NCBI GenBank assembly: GCA_038731605.1
Contig: JAVYQP010000001.1
Location: 496,001-560,000, forward strand
Direction: 5' to 3'
Origin: WYZ-LMO2 sp038731605
GTDB lineage: Archaea; Halobacteriota; Archaeoglobi; Archaeoglobales; Archaeoglobaceae
DNA length: 64,000 nt
The notes under the pieces were generated by a model that was not told the DNA's origin, ran no database searches, and saw nothing but the letters and a program-made list of their open reading frames with translations. This document shows positions 18,010 through 26,824 of the stretch, one piece after another; within the stretch, counting starts at the first letter, position 1, and each line of letters begins with the position of its first letter. Made by a program: the position numbers and the translations under genes.

Positions 18010-18438
18010 ATGGGCTATGGATTGTTCGCCGCAAGAAAACTACTCGAAGTGAAGAAGAAGTTCAGGTGGAGCCAGAAGAAATACGTTAGAAGAGTGCTCG
18101 GGTTAGCAAAGAAAGCCGATCCCTTGGAAGGAGCACCAATGGCTCGTGGCATCGTGCTCGAGAAAATTGGGATCGAAGCGAGGCAACCGAACTCTGGAAT
18201 AAGAAAAGCAGTGCGAGTCCAGCTGATCAAGAACGGAAGGCAGATAACCGCATTCGCCCCAGGAGATGGTGCGATTAACTTCATCGACGAGCACGATGAA
18301 GTCATAGTGGAGAAGATAGGCGGGAGAATGGGAAGGAGCATGGGCGATATTCCGGGAGTGAGATACAAGGTGATCAAGGTCAACGAAACGAGCCTTAAAG
18401 AGCTCGTGAGAGGAAGAAAGGAGAAGAAGATGAGGTGA
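18010..18438 (+). CDS. rps12: Small ribosomal subunit protein uS12
   Basis: A 142-aa uS12, the usual archaeal length (about 145). The decoding-centre loops are present: Q-P-N-S-G-I-R-K-A and P-G-D-G-A-I-N-F, and the basic start A-R-K-L-L-E-V-K-K-K-F-R-W. It follows nusA by 4 bases with a GGTGAT-type ribosome site and precedes rps7 by 3 bases. The rps12-rps7-fusA order is shared with bacterial str operons. Confidence 0.97.
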   Translation: MGYGLFAARKLLEVKKKFRWSQKKYVRRVLGLAKKADPLEGAPMARGIVLEKIGIEARQPNSGIRKAVRVQLIKNGRQITAFAPGDGAINFIDEHDEVIVEKIGGRMGRSMGDIPGVRYKVIKVNETSLKELVRGRKEKKMR

Positions 18439-18441
18439 AGT

Positions 18442-19023
18442 ATGGCTTACGGCTTAAGCGAGAACGATTTACTTGTTTTTGGGAAATACAGCGTTAAGGA
18501 TGTCGAGGTTAAGGATCCAGCTTTAAAGAGCTATATTTGTCTTAAGCCAACGTTCACGCTCCACACTCATGGTAGGCATTTTGATCCGTTTGCAAAGGAA
18601 AAGGTGTTCATCGTCGAGCGATTGATCAACAAAGTGATGCGCAAGGAAAGAAACACGGGAAAGAAGATGAGCGCTTACAACATCGTCCGTGAAACCTTCG
18701 AGATAATCGAGAGAAAGACGAAAAAGAACCCGATTCAAGTCCTCGTGGATGCGATTGTGAACGCTGGACCAAGAGAAGAAGTAGTGCGACTAAAATACGG
18801 TGGAATCGCAGTCCCAAAGGCAGTTGATACTTCCAGCCTTCGCAGAGTTGACGTTGCGTTGCGGAACATCGTCGAGGGTGCAAGGAGGGCGGCGTTCAAG
18901 TCGAAGAAGAGCATTGCTTACTGCCTTGCGGACGAGATAATCGCAGCTGCGAACAACGACACAAAGAGCTATGCGGTATCGAAGAAAGAAGAAGTCGAGA
19001 GAGTTGCGAAGTCTGCGAGGTGA
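18442..19023 (+). CDS. rps7: Small ribosomal subunit protein uS7
   Basis: A 193-aa uS7, an assembly initiator that binds the 3' domain of 16S rRNA. Typical segments are the central R-N-T-G-K-K and the C-terminal region with I-A-Y-C-L-A-D-E-I-I-A-A-A. Length is as expected for archaea, which carry an N-terminal extension relative to bacteria. GAAGT just before the ATG is the probable ribosome site. Its end contains the GAGGTGAT that serves the fusA start a few bases later. Confidence 0.96.
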   Translation: MAYGLSENDLLVFGKYSVKDVEVKDPALKSYICLKPTFTLHTHGRHFDPFAKEKVFIVERLINKVMRKERNTGKKMSAYNIVRETFEIIERKTKKNPIQVLVDAIVNAGPREEVVRLKYGGIAVPKAVDTSSLRRVDVALRNIVEGARRAAFKSKKSIAYCLADEIIAAANNDTKSYAVSKKEEVERVAKSAR

Positions 19024-19028
19024 TCGCA

Positions 19029-21215
19029 ATGACGAGAGCGAAGAAAATGGTAGAAAGGATGCATGAGCTGATGTGGAAGCCAGAGAAAATTAGGAACATC
19101 GGCATCGCAGCGCACATCGATCACGGAAAAACAACGCTTAGCGATTCCTTGATTGCGGGAGCGGGAATCATAAGCGAAGAACTTGCGGGACAACAGCTTT
19201 ACTTGGACTACGATGAGCAAGAAAAGGAAAGAGGGATCACGATAAACGCTGCGAACATCTCGATGGTTCACGAATACAACGGCGAAGAATACTTGATAAA
19301 CCTGATAGACACCCCTGGGCACGTTGATTTCGGCGGAGAAGTCACGAGAGCGATGCGAGCTGTCGATGGCGTGATCATCGTCGTCGATGCAGTCGAAGGT
19401 GTGATGCCCCAAACCGAAACCGTAGTTAGACAAGCGCTGAAGGAAGGTGTGAAGCCAGTTCTTTTCGTGAACAAGGTTGACAGGCTGATAAAGGAACTGC
19501 AGTTGACTCCGCAACAGATGCAGGAAAGGCTCGTGAAGGTTATAAATGACGTGAACAAGCTCCTGAAGTCTGTAAGCCCAGATAGGTTCAACGAATGGAG
19601 GATAGAGGTTCAGAAGGGAAATGTGGCGTTTGGTTCGGCGTTGCAGAAATGGGCTGTCAGCGTTCCATCGCAGAAAGTCACGGGAATTGGCTTCAAGGAA
19701 GTTTACGAGTATCTCAAGAAAGGTGAAGTGAAGGAGCTCTCGAAGAAGAGCCCTGTGCACGTCGTGATATTGGACATGGTCGTAAAGCACCTACCAAACC
19801 CAATTCAGGCGCAGAAGGAGAGGATAAAGATAATCTGGAAGGGCGACCTCAACAGCGAAATTGGCAAGGCGATGGCAAACTGCGATCCGAAGGGACCAAT
19901 TGTTTTGATGGTGACGAAGATCGTCGTAGATCCGCAGGCTGGAGAAGTTGCGGTTGGAAGACTTTTCAGCGGAACTATAAAGCCGGGGGTTGAACTGCAC
20001 ATAGTCGACAGAAAGGCGAAGAATCGTGTCCAAACCGTGGGCGTTTACATGGGTCCGAGGAGGGTTGAGGTCGAGGAGATCCCAGCGGGGAACATCGTAG
20101 CGTTGGTTGGGTTGAAAGACGCAGTCGCTGGATCGACTTGCACGGAGCTCGAGAAGATAGAGCCGTTCGAGAGCATAAAGCACTACAGCGAACCCGTTGT
20201 TACGATGGCAATCGAAGCGAAGAACCCAAGGGATTTGCCAAAGCTCGTTGAAGTGCTTAGAAAGCTCGCAAAAGAGGATCCAACGTTGCAAGTTACGCTG
20301 AACGAAGAAACTGGTGAGCACTTGATAAGTGGAATGGGCGAGCTACACTTAGAGGTGAAGGTGGAGAAGATAAGACGAGACTATGGGCTCGAGGTCATCA
20401 CTTCGCCACCGATCGTGGTTTTCAGGGAAACCGTAACAGCCACTTCGCCAGTTGTCGAGGGAAAGTCGCCGAACAAGCATAATCGTTTCTACATCGTCGT
20501 CGAGCCTTTGCCAGCAGAGGTTGCGAGGTTGTTCAAGGAAGGCGAAGTCGACTTCAAGATGGACAAGAAGGAGAGGAGAAAGAAGTTGCAAGACGCCGGA
20601 CTCGATGGCGAGGAAGCTGCGGGTGCGGTTGATTACTACGAGGGCAATCTTTTATGCGATGTCACGAAGGGAATCCAGTATTTGAACGAAACGATGGAGC
20701 TCATAATCGAGGGATTCAGGGAAGCGATGCGCACAGGTCCCTTGGCAAGGGAGCCTTGCATGGGGATAAAGGTAAAGCTCGTCGACTGCAAACTGCATGA
20801 AGACGCTGTGCATCGTGGACCAGCGCAGGTGATCCCAGCGGTTCGATCTGCGATCTTCGCAGCGATTCTACAAGCGGACGCAACTCTGCTCGAGCCGTAT
20901 CAGAACGTTTACATCATGGTTCCGCAGACGATGATGGGGAACGTGACGAGGGAGATACAGGGAAGAAGGGGGCACATACTCGACATAAAGATCGATGGAG
21001 ACACTGCGACGTTGGTGGCGAAGGCTCCAGTGAAGGAGATGTTTGGTTTCGCTGGGAGCATAAGATCTGCGACTTCTGGTAAAGCCATTTGGAGCACCGA
21101 ACACGCTGGCTTCGAAAAAGTCCCGCCGAGTTTGCTCACAGACTTCGTGATGGAGGTTAGGAAGAGAAAGGGCTTGAAGCTCGAAATTCCGAAGCCGGAG
21201 GAGTTCCTTGCTTAG
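19029..21215 (+). CDS. fusA: Translation elongation factor 2 (aEF-2)
   Basis: A 728-aa translocation GTPase. The G1 loop is A-H-I-D-H-G-K-T-T, G2 R-G-I-T-I, G3 D-T-P-G-H-V-D-F and G4 N-K-V-D. The diphthamide site is the histidine in D-A-V-H-R-G, His595, so the cell should need the diphthamide enzymes. The ATG at 19029 is preferred over a GTG three codons upstream because GAGGTGAT lies just before it. In several archaea EF-1 alpha and rps10 follow; here a NIP7-like gene does, overlapping the fusA stop by 8 bases. Confidence 0.96.
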   Translation: MTRAKKMVERMHELMWKPEKIRNIGIAAHIDHGKTTLSDSLIAGAGIISEELAGQQLYLDYDEQEKERGITINAANISMVHEYNGEEYLINLIDTPGHVDFGGEVTRAMRAVDGVIIVVDAVEGVMPQTETVVRQALKEGVKPVLFVNKVDRLIKELQLTPQQMQERLVKVINDVNKLLKSVSPDRFNEWRIEVQKGNVAFGSALQKWAVSVPSQKVTGIGFKEVYEYLKKGEVKELSKKSPVHVVILDMVVKHLPNPIQAQKERIKIIWKGDLNSEIGKAMANCDPKGPIVLMVTKIVVDPQAGEVAVGRLFSGTIKPGVELHIVDRKAKNRVQTVGVYMGPRRVEVEEIPAGNIVALVGLKDAVAGSTCTELEKIEPFESIKHYSEPVVTMAIEAKNPRDLPKLVEVLRKLAKEDPTLQVTLNEETGEHLISGMGELHLEVKVEKIRRDYGLEVITSPPIVVFRETVTATSPVVEGKSPNKHNRFYIVVEPLPAEVARLFKEGEVDFKMDKKERRKKLQDAGLDGEEAAGAVDYYEGNLLCDVTKGIQYLNETMELIIEGFREAMRTGPLAREPCMGIKVKLVDCKLHEDAVHRGPAQVIPAVRSAIFAAILQADATLLEPYQNVYIMVPQTMMGNVTREIQGRRGHILDIKIDGDTATLVAKAPVKEMFGFAGSIRSATSGKAIWSTEHAGFEKVPPSLLTDFVMEVRKRKGLKLEIPKPEEFLA

Positions 21216-21720
21216 GGATCTGAACGAGAGAGAAGAGAAGGTTCTGCGAAAAGCTTTGAAATTCCTTAACTCTTTCGATTTTTTGAAAGAAAAAAAGCTT
21301 GTCGTGAAGGGCAAAGAGGTTTTTGCGGTTTCTGAAGAGCTTTACGAGTTCTTGAAAACAGGAGTAGACTGCTACTGTGGGGTTAAGATCGGGGAAATTG
21401 GGAAGAGATTTCGTTTAACACTTGAAGGCTCTTTTTGGCTAATGAGGAATGAGAAGAAGAAGGTTTGGGTTAACGAAAGGGGAGAGATGCTCTTTCTCTA
21501 TGGCAGAGATGTTTTCACCGAATCGGTGACCAAAGTGGGCGAGTTTGAAGAGAACGAGATCGTTTTTGTCTGCAACCGCTACGGCGACATCCTTGGCATT
21601 GGGAAAGCGAGGTTTGACTCGCTTAAAATCTTGAAGCAAGCTAAGGATAGAGTCGTGGTTGAAAACCTTGTGGACAGAGGTGCCTACCTAAGGCACGAGA
21701 AGATCTACGAGGCTTTTTAA
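21208..21720 (+). CDS. NIP7-like PUA-domain ribosome biogenesis protein
   Basis: A 170-aa protein with a NIP7-type layout: an N-terminal alpha/beta domain starting L-R-D-L-N-E-R-E-E-K-V, then a PUA domain from about residue 90 (K-V-W-V-N then L-F-L-Y-G-R-D-V) ending with A-Y-L-R-H-E, the same tail seen in eukaryotic Nip7 (Y-V-R-H-E). Nip7 binds pre-rRNA in 60S subunit assembly; the archaeal role is inferred. The start is a TTG at 21208 inside the EF-2 gene, preceded by CCGGAGGAG. No ATG gives a complete N-terminus. Being last in the RNA polymerase/EF-2 operon links it to ribosome synthesis. Its stop overlaps that of the convergent HerA-like gene. Confidence 0.75.
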   Translation: MLRDLNEREEKVLRKALKFLNSFDFLKEKKLVVKGKEVFAVSEELYEFLKTGVDCYCGVKIGEIGKRFRLTLEGSFWLMRNEKKKVWVNERGEMLFLYGRDVFTESVTKVGEFEENEIVFVCNRYGDILGIGKARFDSLKILKQAKDRVVVENLVDRGAYLRHEKIYEAF

Positions 21721-23189
21721 CCTCGCCTGAAGATCTTGCTGAAAAATCCCCTCCTTTTCTCCTCGGAATCTGGACTCTTTTTTGCGATTTCCTCGACTTC
21801 TTCAGATTCAACGACTTTGACCGCTTCGCTGTGTGCACTCTTTCGCACACGGATCCTCACTACGATCGGCATGTCTATCCCTGAGCTAACGACGACTGCG
21901 TATCCCGGAGGTAGCCTTTTGACCTCTTCGATCATCTCCGAAGTTATTCCTTCGATCCCCTTCTTTATTGCGTTCAAATCGTTTGGATTCGTCACCCTCA
22001 TTATGATCTGCGTGTTGCACTGGCTTATGACGTTCTTATCCACCCTCGCTGGTCTCTGGCTGATCACCATAAGCCCAAGCCCAAACTTTCTGCCTTCGCT
22101 CGCAATCGCCCTCAGTGCATTCGTCGAAACCGCTTTCTCTCTTTCGGGAACGAAGTTATGCGCCTCTTCGACAACTATCATCCCGGGCTCGACTTCTCCA
22201 CGCTTTCTGAGCTCGAATAGTTTCGAAGTTATCCTTGAAACTATCAGAGCTTGATACGTCGGCTCTATACCACGTAGATCTATTATGCTCGCTTTTCCTC
22301 TACGCATCAGCTCTCTCACATCCGTGGGTTTATCTTTAAAAAGTCCTGAACTCTCGATCTTCGAAAGCGCACCTATTAGAGTCCACTTACCGCTGTGCCT
22401 CGTTTTCTCGACTTCCCTTATGATGTCCGAGATCGTGTAATCCTCAAGCTCTCTCATCGCCTGATACAGCAGGGCTTGGGCGCTCGGGCTACGAAGGTTG
22501 CTGAGCTCGATCAACTCTTCTGGAGAGAGATTCCTGTTTTCCAGCGATAGCTCCTTGTCCGCTTCGCTCAAAAAAGGCGAGGTAGGGGGAGCGTAGACAA
22601 CGACTTTGTCCGCATATCCTTTGGGTTTAACTCCAAACTCGTTCTCGGATATCTTGTTTGCTTTCTTTAGCGACACATATTCGCCGTGCGGATCGATTAT
22701 CAGCAGGGGGACGTTTCGGTCGAGGAGTTCTTCGACGATCACACCTGCGGTGTAACTTTTACCACTACCAGTCTTTGCGAGTATGCAAACATGCTTTTGA
22801 ACAAGGATATTCGGATTCAGAGTGACTCGGACGTTTGTATCTCCAAGGAGACCAAGGTAAATCCCCTCTTTTTCAAAACCAAACGTTTCTGCGATCATCG
22901 AATCTTCCGCAATGTAAACATTCTCCCCTGGGATGAAGGGAGTAGAGGGAGTTATAATCTTCCCGCTCTCTCTTTTTCCAATAACCCTTGCCTTCCCAAT
23001 CAGCCCCCTCTCCGCAGATTTGGTGTTTTCGGTTGCTAAAATCTCAGAAACCTGTGCTAAAATCCATCCCTCTGCGTCGTTCCAAACCTTTATGTAGTCT
23101 CCCCTTTTCACAGCTTTTGGATTTGTGACGACGAATTCGAACTCGAACGCAGATGCGGTTCCAACGATTCTTCCGACTGCACTTCGCAT
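21717..23189 (-). CDS. HerA-like DNA translocase ATPase (DUF87)
   Basis: A 490-aa HerA/FtsK-superfamily ATPase. Residues 1-125 form the HAS-barrel; Walker A is A-K-T-G-S-G-K-S at about 139-146, Walker B M-I-V-V-E-E-A-H-N-F and an arginine-containing S-Q-R-P-A-R motif follows. HerA hexamers work with the nuclease NurA in DNA end resection, but no nurA gene is next to this one, so it may be a paralogue. The start at 23189 (M-R-S-A-V-G-R-I-V-G) is chosen because HAS-barrels begin here; an upstream ATG would add 84 residues that overlap the divergent mevalonate kinase gene and read as non-coding. Confidence 0.82.
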   Translation of the reverse strand: MRSAVGRIVGTASAFEFEFVVTNPKAVKRGDYIKVWNDAEGWILAQVSEILATENTKSAERGLIGKARVIGKRESGKIITPSTPFIPGENVYIAEDSMIAETFGFEKEGIYLGLLGDTNVRVTLNPNILVQKHVCILAKTGSGKSYTAGVIVEELLDRNVPLLIIDPHGEYVSLKKANKISENEFGVKPKGYADKVVVYAPPTSPFLSEADKELSLENRNLSPEELIELSNLRSPSAQALLYQAMRELEDYTISDIIREVEKTRHSGKWTLIGALSKIESSGLFKDKPTDVRELMRRGKASIIDLRGIEPTYQALIVSRITSKLFELRKRGEVEPGMIVVEEAHNFVPEREKAVSTNALRAIASEGRKFGLGLMVISQRPARVDKNVISQCNTQIIMRVTNPNDLNAIKKGIEGITSEMIEEVKRLPPGYAVVVSSGIDMPIVVRIRVRKSAHSEAVKVVESEEVEEIAKKSPDSEEKRRGFFSKIFRRG

Positions 23190-23260
23190 TGGAAGATTTT
23201 CTCGAAACAGATATTTCTTTCTTTCGGAGTAAAAATCTTCGCCCCGAGCGAGAACAAAAA

Positions 23261-23270
23261 GCTTAAAAAG
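23261..23270 (+). promoter_or_regulatory. TATA-like box of the isoprenoid operon
   Basis: GCTTAAAAAG is centred 25 bases before the mevalonate kinase ATG at 23291. Archaeal transcription begins about 25-27 bases after the box centre, so the mRNA should begin at or within two bases of the start codon. No Shine-Dalgarno sequence lies between, which fits leaderless initiation. Confidence 0.5.
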
Positions 23271-23290
23271 TTCTTTGATTAGCGAGTCCA

Positions 23291-24145
23291 ATGATCGCTT
23301 CCGCCCCTGGGAAGATAATACTCTTTGGCGAGCACTCAGTCGTTTATGGTCGTCGTGCACTGGTTTCTGCGATAGATCTCCGTTGTAGGGTTGAAGTGAA
23401 GAGAAGCAGAGATTTTCGAATCTCTTCCGTCTTAGGAACAACTGGGCTTGACTTCAAAGTTCACCCTTACGTCAGCTTTGCTGTGAAAAGATTCCAAGAA
23501 GTTTGCGATTTGCAAGGAGCGGATATCTCGATAAGAACTGAGATCCCGATCGCCTCAGGTCTTGGTAGCTCTTCCGCTGTAACCGTTGCAACTCTAAAGG
23601 CTCTGAGCGAGGAGTTCAACGCAAAACTCAGCGATCAGGAAATTTTTGAGCTTGCAAGAAAAGTGGAGCTCGACGTCCAAGGCAGAGGGAGTGGGATAGA
23701 CCCGTTCATCTCGACCTTTGGTGGTTCTTGGATTTTTCCGGAGAGAAGGAAGGTCGAAATCTCGCTCGAGCTCTTCGTCATAAGGCTTTGGGAAAGGGCG
23801 ACGAAGGTTATGGTCGAGAAGGTCGCAAACCTGAGACAAAGGTATCCGGAGATCGTGGATAGAATCTTCGATGCGATCGATGCGATAACGCTGAAAGCCC
23901 TTGAACTCGGAGCAGAAAAGATGGACGAGCTTATTTACATAAATCAGTCGTTGCTTAGAGCGATAGGCGTAAGCTCAGCCGAAATAGATCGAATAGTTGC
24001 GGACTTGGAGAGAGACGGGTTTGTTGTGAAGCTAACAGGCGCTGGTGGGGGAGGTTGCGTTTTTGGCGTGTTCAAAGGCAAGAAGCCAGAAAACAGTTTT
24101 TTGGTGAGAACGAATGCGGAAGGTGTTAGGGTTGAGAATCCTTAA
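23291..24145 (+). CDS. mvk: Mevalonate kinase
   Basis: A 284-aa GHMP kinase. It begins A-P-G-K-I-I-L-F-G-E-H-S-V-V-Y-G, has the ATP loop P-I-A-S-G-L-G-S-S-S-A near residue 90 and the C-terminal K-L-T-G-A-G-G-G-G-C-V. It phosphorylates mevalonate at position 5 in the archaeal lipid pathway. First gene of an operon with isopentenyl phosphate kinase, type 2 isomerase and prenyl synthase. Its 3' end overlaps the next gene by 14 bases. Confidence 0.95.
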   Translation: MIASAPGKIILFGEHSVVYGRRALVSAIDLRCRVEVKRSRDFRISSVLGTTGLDFKVHPYVSFAVKRFQEVCDLQGADISIRTEIPIASGLGSSSAVTVATLKALSEEFNAKLSDQEIFELARKVELDVQGRGSGIDPFISTFGGSWIFPERRKVEISLELFVIRLWERATKVMVEKVANLRQRYPEIVDRIFDAIDAITLKALELGAEKMDELIYINQSLLRAIGVSSAEIDRIVADLERDGFVVKLTGAGGGGCVFGVFKGKKPENSFLVRTNAEGVRVENP

Positions 24146-24797
24146 GATCGGCGGATCCGTGATAACGAGGAAGGAGGGTTACGAGGAGATAAATGAGAAG
24201 GCGATCGAAGAAGTCTGCTCTGCGATTGCGGAAAACTACCGCAACCTGGTCTTGATCCATGGCGCCGGCTCCTTTGGGCATCCGCACGTGAGGAGATTCG
24301 GTTTAAAAGATGCGATCTCGATTGCAAGAATCCACAACGCCTGCGTTCGACTCAACGAGCTCTTTTGCAGAAAACTGATAGAGTTCGGAGTTCCTGCGGT
24401 TGGGATGCATCCGATGAGCAGTTCTTACGAATTGATTCCGAAAATGCTCGAAAGAAATCTCGTCCCCGTGCTTCACGGCGATGTGACCCCTGAGTTTAGA
24501 GTTGTCTCTGGCGATGAAATCGCAGTGAACATCGCCAATGTTTTTGGCGCAGATCGCTTGGGCTTTGCGACGAACGTTGATGGCGTTTTTGTGAATGGGA
24601 AGGTAGTTGGAAAGTTCACAAGGGAAATGACCGCAGATTCGATCGGCGAAAGCGATGTAACGGGAAGAATGCGTGGGAAGCTTGAGAAGGTGTTCTCTTT
24701 GAGGACGAAGTGTAGGGTCTTCATCTTTAGGGGAGAAGGGGAAAAGATTAAGAAGTTTCTCTCAGGCGAGGAGGTTGGGACAGAGGTGGTTCTGTGA
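24132..24797 (+). CDS. ipk: Isopentenyl phosphate kinase
   Basis: A 221-aa amino-acid-kinase fold enzyme: I-L-K-I-G-G-S-V-I-T at the N-terminus, I-H-G-A-G-S-F-G-H with the histidine that marks isopentenyl phosphate kinases, and T-N-V-D-G-V-F and D-V-T-G-R-M-R-G-K in the ATP half. It makes isopentenyl diphosphate from isopentenyl phosphate, the last step of the modified archaeal mevalonate route. The start is taken as TTG 24132, because GAAGGTGT lies six bases upstream and family members start directly at the kinase strand; ATG 24114 is the alternative. Overlaps mvk and, by 4 bases, the isomerase. Confidence 0.93.
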   Translation: MRILKIGGSVITRKEGYEEINEKAIEEVCSAIAENYRNLVLIHGAGSFGHPHVRRFGLKDAISIARIHNACVRLNELFCRKLIEFGVPAVGMHPMSSSYELIPKMLERNLVPVLHGDVTPEFRVVSGDEIAVNIANVFGADRLGFATNVDGVFVNGKVVGKFTREMTADSIGESDVTGRMRGKLEKVFSLRTKCRVFIFRGEGEKIKKFLSGEEVGTEVVL

Positions 24798-25858
24798 AAA
24801 CCTCTGACAGAAAACTCGATCACATAAGGATTTGCCTGAGCGAAGAAGTTGAGAGTGGTTACAATGGTCTCGAGGACGTGATGCTGATCCACAACGCCGT
24901 TCCAGAGTTCGATTTCAGCAAAGTCGACACTGAAATCAAATTTTTCAACAAAAAGCTGTCGTTTCCGTTCCTCATAGCCTCGATGACGGGTGGGCATGAA
25001 ATTGCGAAGGAGATAAACGCAAACCTTGCGACCGCAGTTGAGAATACCGGAATCGGCATGGGTGTCGGGAGCCAGAGAGCAGGAATAGAAAAGAAGGAGC
25101 TCGAGGATACATTCTCAGTAGTTCGAGAAAAAGCTCCAAAGGCTTTCATTTACGCAAACATAGGTCTTGCCCAAGTGATGAAGGATCCTGAGATCGTTGA
25201 CAAAGCGGTCGAGATGGTTGAAGCGGATGCGATTGCGATCCACTTGAACGCCTTGCAAGAGGCGGTGATGAGCGAGGGCGAAGCAGTTGCGGGCAACTTT
25301 GAAATTCTCTCCGAGATCTGCAAGAGCACAAAAGTTCCGGTGATCGCAAAGGAGACAGGAGCGGGCATAAGCAGAGAAGTCGCTATCAAGTTGAAGGATG
25401 CGGGGATTTCTGCGATCGACGTTGGCGGGAAAGGTGGAACTTCTTTTAGCGCAGTTGAGGCTCATAGAAGCGAGGACGAAGTTTTAAAAGCTGTTGGTTT
25501 CGACTTCTTTGACTGGGGAATTCCTACTGCCTTCTGTATCGTCGACTGCTACGACGTTTTGCCTGTGATCGCAACCGGTGGCATAAGGAATGGTTTGCAC
25601 GTTGCGAAGTCTTTAGCATTGGGGGCAAAGATTGCGAGCTCGGCGTTACCGTTTTTAGCGCAGGCAAAGGTGAGCGCAAGCGCTGTCGAGAGGTTGATCG
25701 AAAGGTTCAGACTTGGCTTAAAGGTGGCGATGTTTTTAACGGGAGCGAGAAAGGTTGGAGAGCTAAAAGAGAAACCAATCTTCGTAAGTGGAAAGCTCTT
25801 GGAGTGGATGAGGTTTAGAAAGATTGATATTGATGGGTTCTGCAGAGGGAGAAGATGA
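24794..25858 (+). CDS. fni: Type 2 isopentenyl-diphosphate delta-isomerase (FMN-dependent)
   Basis: A 354-aa FMN enzyme of the IDI-2 family: R-K-L-D-H-I near the N-terminus, S-M-T-G-G, G-S-Q-R, H-L-N-A-L-Q-E, V-I-A-K-E-T-G-A-G-I-S and G-G-K-G-G-T-S-F, then A-T-G-G-I-R-N-G. It converts isopentenyl diphosphate to dimethylallyl diphosphate using FMN and NAD(P)H. The GTG start overlaps the ipk stop by 4 bases, and the ATG of the next gene overlaps its own stop by 4 bases, showing a single tightly coupled operon. Confidence 0.95.
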   Translation: MKTSDRKLDHIRICLSEEVESGYNGLEDVMLIHNAVPEFDFSKVDTEIKFFNKKLSFPFLIASMTGGHEIAKEINANLATAVENTGIGMGVGSQRAGIEKKELEDTFSVVREKAPKAFIYANIGLAQVMKDPEIVDKAVEMVEADAIAIHLNALQEAVMSEGEAVAGNFEILSEICKSTKVPVIAKETGAGISREVAIKLKDAGISAIDVGGKGGTSFSAVEAHRSEDEVLKAVGFDFFDWGIPTAFCIVDCYDVLPVIATGGIRNGLHVAKSLALGAKIASSALPFLAQAKVSASAVERLIERFRLGLKVAMFLTGARKVGELKEKPIFVSGKLLEWMRFRKIDIDGFCRGRR

Positions 25859-26796
25859 TCGAGATTCAGAAAAGGGCGAAGATAGTCGATGAGGCGATTG
25901 CAGAGCTTTTGCCAGAGAAGGAGCTTGGGCTTTACAAAGCTGCGAGGCACTTAATAAAAGCTGGTGGAAAAAGAATTCGTCCCGTAATTGCGATGCTCGT
26001 CTGCGAGGCAATTGGAGAGGATTACAGGAAAATAATGCCGGCGATCGTTGCAATCGAGGCGATACACAACTTCACGTTGATCCACGACGACATAATGGAC
26101 AGGGACGAGATGCGAAGGAATGTGAAAACCGTCCACGCAGCGTTTGGTGAGCCAACTGCGATTCTTGCTGGCGATACGCTTTTTGCAGAGGCTTTCAGCT
26201 TGCTTGCAAAATGCGATACGGACGCTTTGAACGTTAAGAAAGCGGTCGAACTTGTTGCGGACGTTTGTGTTAAGATCTGTGAAGGTCAGTTCATGGACAT
26301 GAGCTTCGAAACCAGGATGGCAAGCGAGGAGGAGTATCTCGAGATGGTGAGACTCAAAACTGGAGTCCTTATCGCCGCATCCGCGTCCCTTCCTGCGGTT
26401 TTGTTTGGGAGAAGCGATCTTTTCCAATACCTTTGGGACTACGGAATAAACGCTGGAATTGGTTTCCAAATCCACGACGACGTTCTCGATCTGACAAGCG
26501 AGGAAATCGGAAAAGACTGGGGAAGCGACATCGTGAAGGGGAAGAAGACGCTTGTTGTGATCAAGGCTTTCGAGAAAGGCGTAGAGCTTGAGACGTTTGG
26601 AAAGCAGAAGGCGAGCATCGAAGACATCAAGAAAGACGTTGAAAAGCTCAGGGAATGTGGTGCAATAGATTACGCAGTCAAGAAGGCGAGAGAGTTTGTT
26701 GAGAGGGCAAAGAAGAATCTGAGGGTTCTCGAGGAGAACGAGGGGAAGAAAATCCTCGAGTCTCTTACGGACTTCCTCGTCGAGAGAAAGAAATAA
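25855..26796 (+). CDS. idsA: Geranylgeranyl/farnesyl diphosphate synthase
   Basis: A 313-aa polyprenyl synthase. The first aspartate-rich motif is H-D-D-I-M-D and the second H-D-D-V-L-D, both metal-binding DDxxD; G-G-K-R-I-R-P is the substrate-binding start. Product length is set by residues just before the first motif, here F-T-L-I-H-D-D; small or medium residues there fit a C20 product needed for archaeal ether lipids, though C15 is not excluded. It completes the isoprenoid operon from mevalonate to allylic chains. Confidence 0.93.
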   Translation: MIEIQKRAKIVDEAIAELLPEKELGLYKAARHLIKAGGKRIRPVIAMLVCEAIGEDYRKIMPAIVAIEAIHNFTLIHDDIMDRDEMRRNVKTVHAAFGEPTAILAGDTLFAEAFSLLAKCDTDALNVKKAVELVADVCVKICEGQFMDMSFETRMASEEEYLEMVRLKTGVLIAASASLPAVLFGRSDLFQYLWDYGINAGIGFQIHDDVLDLTSEEIGKDWGSDIVKGKKTLVVIKAFEKGVELETFGKQKASIEDIKKDVEKLRECGAIDYAVKKAREFVERAKKNLRVLEENEGKKILESLTDFLVERKK

Positions 26797-26824
26797 ATTT
26801 TTAAATTCTTACCAAACTTTTTCC

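Noticed and set aside
18969..19790. 273-codon minus-strand open frame inside EF-2
   Set aside because: Antisense of a highly conserved gene, no domain pattern, low-quality histidine/arginine-rich translation.
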